From JACRLW01 sp050181465 (GTDB taxonomy: Bacteria > Planctomycetota > UBA1135 > UBA2386), in contig JBFXDD010000060.1 in the NCBI GenBank assembly GCA_050181465.1, forward strand, positions 1 to 19,108: a stretch of 19,108 nucleotides of DNA. Reading direction: 5' to 3'. A program made the position numbers and the translations under genes. Positions 15,504-19,108 of the stretch are shown one piece after another (positions within the stretch are counted from its first letter, which is position 1; the number at the start of each line of letters is the position of its first letter). The notes beneath the pieces are model-generated. The model worked only from the letters and a program-made list of their open reading frames with translations. It made no database searches and was not told where the DNA came from.

Positions 15504-16373
15504 TCACCACGCGACCGGATGCCAGAGAGTCTTCGCTTCCACGAAGGGCTCCACCCAGTCAAGGCGCCGCAGTGCGCTCGGGCGCGACCATGCATCTCCC
15601 TCGATCGTCGCAAAGCGGACGCGCTTGACGGAGTCGGCGGCCGCCGCACTCAGCTTGGTCACCGGGGAGCCTGCGATGAGCAGACCGTCCAAGTCTCGAT
15701 GCGTGGCGAACTCCATCGCCAGCTCGTCTGGATCTCCGCTCAGCAGATTGATCACGCCCGCCGGCAGGTCACTGCTCGCAGCGACTTCCCCCAGCGCGAG
15801 TCCCACCAACGGTTGATCCCGACTCACCAGGGCGACCACCGAGTTGCCGCCGGCCAACAGCGGCAGCACCAACCCGAGCAGCCCCAGCAGCGGTGGGCTC
15901 GCGGGTGCCAAGACTCCGATCACCCCGGTGGGCTCCATCGTGGTGAACGCGAAGAAGGGTCCGTTGACGTCGTTCTGCGAGCCGAGCAAGGCATTCAGCT
16001 TGTCGGGGAGTCCCGCATACCAGCAGCACAGATCGACCGCGGCCTCGACCTCGGCGAGCGCCACAGCAGCAGTGCAATCCGACGCGAGGCGAATCTCGTC
16101 GACCAGCGCGGCCTTGCGCGACTCGAGCATCTCGGCGAGCCGATAGAGCACTTGCCCGCGATTGTAAGCCGTGCGTCCGGACCAATCGGCAAGGCCCTTG
16201 CGCGCGACAACGATCGCATCGCGCAAGTCCTTCCGACTGCTCTTGCAGACTTGCACGTGAGGCGCACCCGCGGGCGCGTAGCTTCGCCCCGACTCCGTGC
16301 GCGGGAACTTCCCACCGACGAACAGCTTGTAGGTCTTGAGCACGTTCGGACGCGGCATCTTCGCTTCACTCAT
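15504..16373 (-). CDS. Short aldehyde-dehydrogenase-like protein lacking the catalytic domain
   Basis: 289 residues, little more than half an aldehyde dehydrogenase. It begins like the family (KTYKLFVGGKFPRTESGRSY), then has the usual helical segment (LRDAIVVARKGLADWSGRTAYNRGQVLYRLAEML) and an NAD-domain stretch (EPTGVIGVLAPASPPLLGLLGLVLPLLAGGNSVVAL, about residues 130-165). Where active enzymes read PWNFP and KPSE, this one reads APASPP and LVSRD. After LPAGVINLLSGDP the protein ends within about 80 residues, so the catalytic Cys and Glu are absent. The C terminus (FVEAKTLWHPVAW) looks like a deliberate ending rather than a random truncation. The ATG at 16373 overlaps the stop of the full-length enzyme by 4 bp (ATGA). 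A non-catalytic partner of the neighbouring dehydrogenase is my inference. Confidence 0.8.
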   Translation of the reverse strand: MSEAKMPRPNVLKTYKLFVGGKFPRTESGRSYAPAGAPHVQVCKSSRKDLRDAIVVARKGLADWSGRTAYNRGQVLYRLAEMLESRKAALVDEIRLASDCTAAVALAEVEAAVDLCCWYAGLPDKLNALLGSQNDVNGPFFAFTTMEPTGVIGVLAPASPPLLGLLGLVLPLLAGGNSVVALVSRDQPLVGLALGEVAASSDLPAGVINLLSGDPDELAMEFATHRDLDGLLIAGSPVTKLSAAAADSVKRVRFATIEGDAWSRPSALRRLDWVEPFVEAKTLWHPVAW

Positions 16374-17887
16374 CCCTGCACCAACTCCCCGTCGGCGGCG
16401 ACGTAAGCCGACAACCCCTGCTTGCCGCCTTCGCGACCGAACCCGCTCTCGCGGAATCCGCCGAAGGGTGCGCCAGGATCGAAGCGGTTGAAGGTGTTGT
16501 TCCAGACCACGCCGGCGGTCAAGCGCGAGGCCATCCAGAGGATGCGCGCGCCCTTGTCGGTCCACACACCGGCGGACAGTCCGTAGCTGGTGTTGTTCGC
16601 CTTCTCGATCGCCTCGTCGGGCGTGCGGAAGGTCAGGACGGAAAGCACCGGGCCGAAGATCTCGTCGCGCACGACGGTGTCGGTCTGACTCACATCGCAG
16701 AGCATCGAGGGTGGGAACCAGAAGCCCTTCGTCGGGAGATCGCACTTCGATTGCACGAGGCGACCGCCCTCGGCGACACCGAGATCGACCATGGAGCGAA
16801 TGCGTTCGAGCTGCTCCTTGCTGTTGATCGCACCGAGATCGGTGTTCTTGTCGAGTGGATCGCCGACGCGAATCCGCTCCATGCGCCGCGTCAACTTCTC
16901 GATCAGCAGGTCGTGGATCGACTCCTGCACGAGCAGTCGGGAACCGGCGCAGCACACGTGGCCTTGATTGAAGAAGATGCCGCGCACGATGCCTTCGACG
17001 GCCTGATCGATCGCCGCGTCCTCGAACACGATGTTCGCCGCCTTGCCGCCGAGTTCGAGAGTGAGCTTCTTGCCGCTGCCCGCAAGCGTTCGCGCGATGG
17101 CCTTGCCCACCTCCGTGCTGCCGGTGAACGCGATCTTGTCGATGCCGGGATGAGCGACGAGCGCCGCACCGGTCGTGCCGTCGCCGGTGATTACGTTGAC
17201 CACACCGGGCGGCAGATCGATATCGCGGAAGATCTCGCACAAGCGCAGCGCGGTCAGCGAGGTCGTCTCGGCCGGCTTCAGCACGACGGTGTTGCCGCAC
17301 GCCAACGCCGGCGCGATCTTCCACGCGGCCATCAGCAGCGGGAAGTTCCACGGGATCACCTGGCCGACGACTCCGACCGGCCGCACGCTGCGCCCGGCGA
17401 ACGCGAGTTCGAGCTTGTCGGCCCAACCGGCATGGTAGAAGAAGTGCTGCGCGGCGAGCGGCACGTCGACGTCGCGCGACTCGCGGATCGGCTTGCCGCC
17501 GTCGCGTGTCTCCAGCACGGCGAACTCGCGCGCGCGTTCGAGAAGGACGCGCGCGATGCGATGGAGGTAGCGCGCGCGATGCTCGCCCGGTAGCGCAGCC
17601 CACGCCGGCTGCGCTCGACGCGCCGCCTTGACCGCGCGATCGACGTCGTCGACGCCTGCATGCGCGACCTCGCTGAGCACGCTCTCCGTCGCCGGCTCGA
17701 TCGTCGGGAAGTAGCTTCCCTTGGCCGGCGCGACGAACTCGCCCTCGACGAACAACTCGTGTCGCGGTGCGATCGGTGCTACCGCAGTCGACTCGGGTGC
17801 CGGCGCATACGACCACTTGCGCCCGAACACGAGTGTCGGCGGCGAGGACTTCGCGCCGACGCCGACGTCTTGTTTGGTTCCGTCCAT
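16370..17887 (-). CDS. NAD(P)-dependent aldehyde dehydrogenase
   Basis: 505 residues, full length for the family. NAD site: GQVIPWNFPLLMAAWKIAPAL with N181, VVLKPAE with K204, and the FTGSTEVGK loop (254-262). Catalytic residues: general base E278 in LELGGK and nucleophile C312 in FFNQGHVCCAG. The C-terminal EIFGPVLSVLTF and PFGGFRESGFGREGG complete the pattern. An N-terminal extension of about 40 residues precedes the usual start. Placed 7 bp after deoC and overlapping the short homologue by 4 bp, it probably oxidises the acetaldehyde released by DeoC to acetate in the cytosol. That substrate is inferred from context, since the motifs alone do not give specificity. The ATG at 17887 has AAGGA about 11 bp upstream, inside the deoC end. 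Confidence 0.92.
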   Translation of the reverse strand: MDGTKQDVGVGAKSSPPTLVFGRKWSYAPAPESTAVAPIAPRHELFVEGEFVAPAKGSYFPTIEPATESVLSEVAHAGVDDVDRAVKAARRAQPAWAALPGEHRARYLHRIARVLLERAREFAVLETRDGGKPIRESRDVDVPLAAQHFFYHAGWADKLELAFAGRSVRPVGVVGQVIPWNFPLLMAAWKIAPALACGNTVVLKPAETTSLTALRLCEIFRDIDLPPGVVNVITGDGTTGAALVAHPGIDKIAFTGSTEVGKAIARTLAGSGKKLTLELGGKAANIVFEDAAIDQAVEGIVRGIFFNQGHVCCAGSRLLVQESIHDLLIEKLTRRMERIRVGDPLDKNTDLGAINSKEQLERIRSMVDLGVAEGGRLVQSKCDLPTKGFWFPPSMLCDVSQTDTVVRDEIFGPVLSVLTFRTPDEAIEKANNTSYGLSAGVWTDKGARILWMASRLTAGVVWNNTFNRFDPGAPFGGFRESGFGREGGKQGLSAYVAADGELVQG

Positions 17888-17894
17888 CGAAGAG

Positions 17895-18794
17895 TCAATC
17901 CTTGCTGTAGTCCTCGGGCCGTTGATACACGCCCGTGCGCAGCCGCACCCACTGCATCAACACGTCGTTGAGCAGGGAACTCGCGCCGAAACGGAAGTAA
18001 TCCGGGTCCAACCAGAGATCCCCGGCGACCTCATTGACGAGCACGAGGTAACGCAGCGCGTCCTTGCTCGTGCGGATGCCGCCGGCCGCCTTCACGCCGA
18101 CGAGTCGACCGGTCTCGAGATAGTGATCGCGAACCGCTTCGAGCATCAGCATCACCACCGGCAAGGTCGAGGCCGGCGACACCTTCCCGGTGCTGGTCTT
18201 GATGAAGTCGGCACCGGCGGCGAGCGCGATGCGACACGCGCGGCGAATGTTGTCGTACGTGCGCAGTTCGCCGGTCTCGAGGATCACCTTGAGATGGGCG
18301 GTGCCGCACGCCTCTTTCACCTTCACGATCTCGTCGAAGACTTGGCCGTGCCGTCCGGCGAAGAATGCGCCGCGATCGATGACCATGTCGATCTCGCGCG
18401 CCCCGGCGGCGACTGCGAAGCGGGTATCGCTGAGCTTGTCGGCAAGCGCCGCGCGTCCGGAAGGAAATGCGGTCGCGACCGACGCGACCTTCACCGTGCT
18501 GCCGCCCAGCGCGGCCACCGCGGTCGCAACGAGGTCCGGATACACACAGACCGCCGCGACGGGACCGATCTGCGGCTGCCCCGCGAGCGGATGCAACGCC
18601 TTGCGACACAAGGCACGGACCCGCCCCGGCGTGTCCATGCCTTCGAGCGTCGTCAGGTCCATCATCCTCACGCACAGCTCGAGTCCGGCGGCTTTGCTCG
18701 CCTTCTTGATCGAGCGGGTCGCGAGTTCGGCGGCGCGGGTCTCGAGCGCGATCGCATCGACCGGTGGGACTTTGAATTCGTGGACGAGACTCAT
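17895..18794 (-). CDS. deoC: Deoxyribose-phosphate aldolase
   Basis: The product cleaves 2-deoxy-D-ribose 5-phosphate to glyceraldehyde 3-phosphate and acetaldehyde in the cytosol. 299 residues, the longer form of this class I aldolase. Motifs: MMDLTTLEG with D46, VAAVCVYPD, KVASVATAFPSG (102-113), EIDMVID with D136, HLKVILETGEL, the Schiff-base lysine K199 in ADFIKTSTGK, and K235 in VGVKAAGGIRT. The start ATG at 18794 gives MSLVHEFKVPPVDA; the open frame upstream is the shadow of cdd. The first bases overlap the cdd stop by 4 bp (ATGA) and the end is 7 bp from the aldehyde dehydrogenase, so the four genes form one operon. The C terminus has the YSKD ending seen in several longer DeoC proteins. 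Confidence 0.96.
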   Translation of the reverse strand: MSLVHEFKVPPVDAIALETRAAELATRSIKKASKAAGLELCVRMMDLTTLEGMDTPGRVRALCRKALHPLAGQPQIGPVAAVCVYPDLVATAVAALGGSTVKVASVATAFPSGRAALADKLSDTRFAVAAGAREIDMVIDRGAFFAGRHGQVFDEIVKVKEACGTAHLKVILETGELRTYDNIRRACRIALAAGADFIKTSTGKVSPASTLPVVMLMLEAVRDHYLETGRLVGVKAAGGIRTSKDALRYLVLVNEVAGDLWLDPDYFRFGASSLLNDVLMQWVRLRTGVYQRPEDYSKD

Positions 18795-19108
18795 GGGGTA
18801 GGCGTCTGCGCGCGCAGGACGTCGGCGAATCGGAACGGTCGCGGCAACAGTGCGGCGAGCGTGGTCTCGACGATCTTCGCGCTGCGACCGATCAAGAGAA
18901 CAGGGGTCTCGGGTTCGGCGAATTCGGCGAGCACCTGGCGGCATGCACCGCACGGCGACCCCGGTTCGTCCAACGGCGTCCAGATCGCGATCGCCGCGAT
19001 CGCGGCACGCCCCTCCGCCACCATGCGAAAGACGGCCGCGCGCTCGGCACAGATCGACAAGCCGTAGCTGGCGTTCTCGACGTTGCAACCGACCACGATT
19101 CGACCATC
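18791..19108 (-). CDS. cdd: Cytidine deaminase, 5' end outside window
   Basis: The last 105 residues of a cytidine deaminase, which converts cytidine and deoxycytidine to uridine and deoxyuridine. The frame is open to the window edge (DGRIVVGCNVENASYG), so the start lies beyond 19108. Visible motifs are CNVENASYGLSICAER, holding a zinc-ligand Cys and the catalytic Glu, and PCGACRQVLAEF with the other two zinc cysteines. This three-cysteine arrangement is that of the small homotetrameric (Bacillus-type) enzyme rather than the His-containing E. coli dimer. It is the first gene seen in the operon and overlaps deoC by 4 bp, so its products feed the pyrimidine nucleoside phosphorylase. Confidence 0.94.
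   Translation of the reverse strand, partial: DGRIVVGCNVENASYGLSICAERAAVFRMVAEGRAAIAAIAIWTPLDEPGSPCGACRQVLAEFAEPETPVLLIGRSAKIVETTLAALLPRPFRFADVLRAQTPTP

Noticed and set aside
16374..17816. Upstream extension of the short aldehyde dehydrogenase frame, giving 770 codons
   Set aside because: The first ~480 codons are the out-of-frame shadow of the full-length aldehyde dehydrogenase. The real start is the ATG at 16373 overlapping its stop.
15504..18794. Bacterial microcompartment aldehyde pathway, suggested by deoC plus aldehyde dehydrogenases in a probable planctomycete
   Set aside because: No shell-protein genes are present and the neighbours are cdd and nucleoside catabolism, so ordinary deoxyribose catabolism explains the operon.

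Overview
The window comes from a high-GC, Gram-negative bacterium, most likely a planctomycete-type organism. The Gram-negative call rests on a TolC-type outer-membrane channel, several lipoproteins and a C-terminal-aromatic beta-barrel porin. The planctomycete call is an inference from the style of one secreted protein: an NHL-like propeller, a nidogen-like middle and a C-terminal block ending in ..SLYWQAF..P..NPFGLILSNGLEQKLG, a form I associate with planctomycete surface proteins. I see no rRNA, tRNA, CRISPR array, transposase or phage gene.

Layout. (i) 1-4882, housekeeping and transport: the 3' part of an SGNH-like protein with degenerate catalytic positions (+), an MFS transporter (-), ispG of the MEP isoprenoid pathway (+) and a pyrimidine/thymidine phosphorylase (-). 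(ii) 5119-11009, a plus-strand cluster: an ABC half-transporter with an eroded ATPase site, an HlyD-type adaptor and a TolC-type lipoprotein, all joined by 4-bp stop/start overlaps. It is followed by a DUF4136-like lipoprotein and a cytochrome P460-like haem lipoprotein. (iii) 10999-11397, a small membrane-anchored HMA-like protein (-). (iv) 11398-11881, a gene-free stretch holding a 178-bp nearly self-complementary element. (v) 11882-13585 (-), one secreted propeller protein gene cut by two in-frame stop codons four codons apart. (vi) 13586-13948, gene-free. (vii) 13949-15358 (-), an alginate-export-like porin. (viii) 15504-19108 (-), a nucleoside catabolic operon read cdd, deoC, aldehyde dehydrogenase, short aldehyde dehydrogenase.

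How the genes work together. Cytidine deaminase, deoxyribose-phosphate aldolase and aldehyde dehydrogenase, with the separately placed phosphorylase, form a path from pyrimidine (deoxy)nucleosides to glyceraldehyde 3-phosphate, acetaldehyde and then acetate. No phosphopentomutase is visible. The ABC-HlyD-TolC trio looks like a type I secretion or efflux machine built on a non-canonical ATPase. Its link to the two downstream lipoproteins is inferred from spacing and strand only.

The points most worth a second look are the eroded ABC ATPase in an otherwise complete tripartite operon, the 178-bp palindromic element, the double-stop propeller gene, the catalytically degenerate SGNH protein, and the NAD-domain-only aldehyde dehydrogenase fused by overlap to an intact one.
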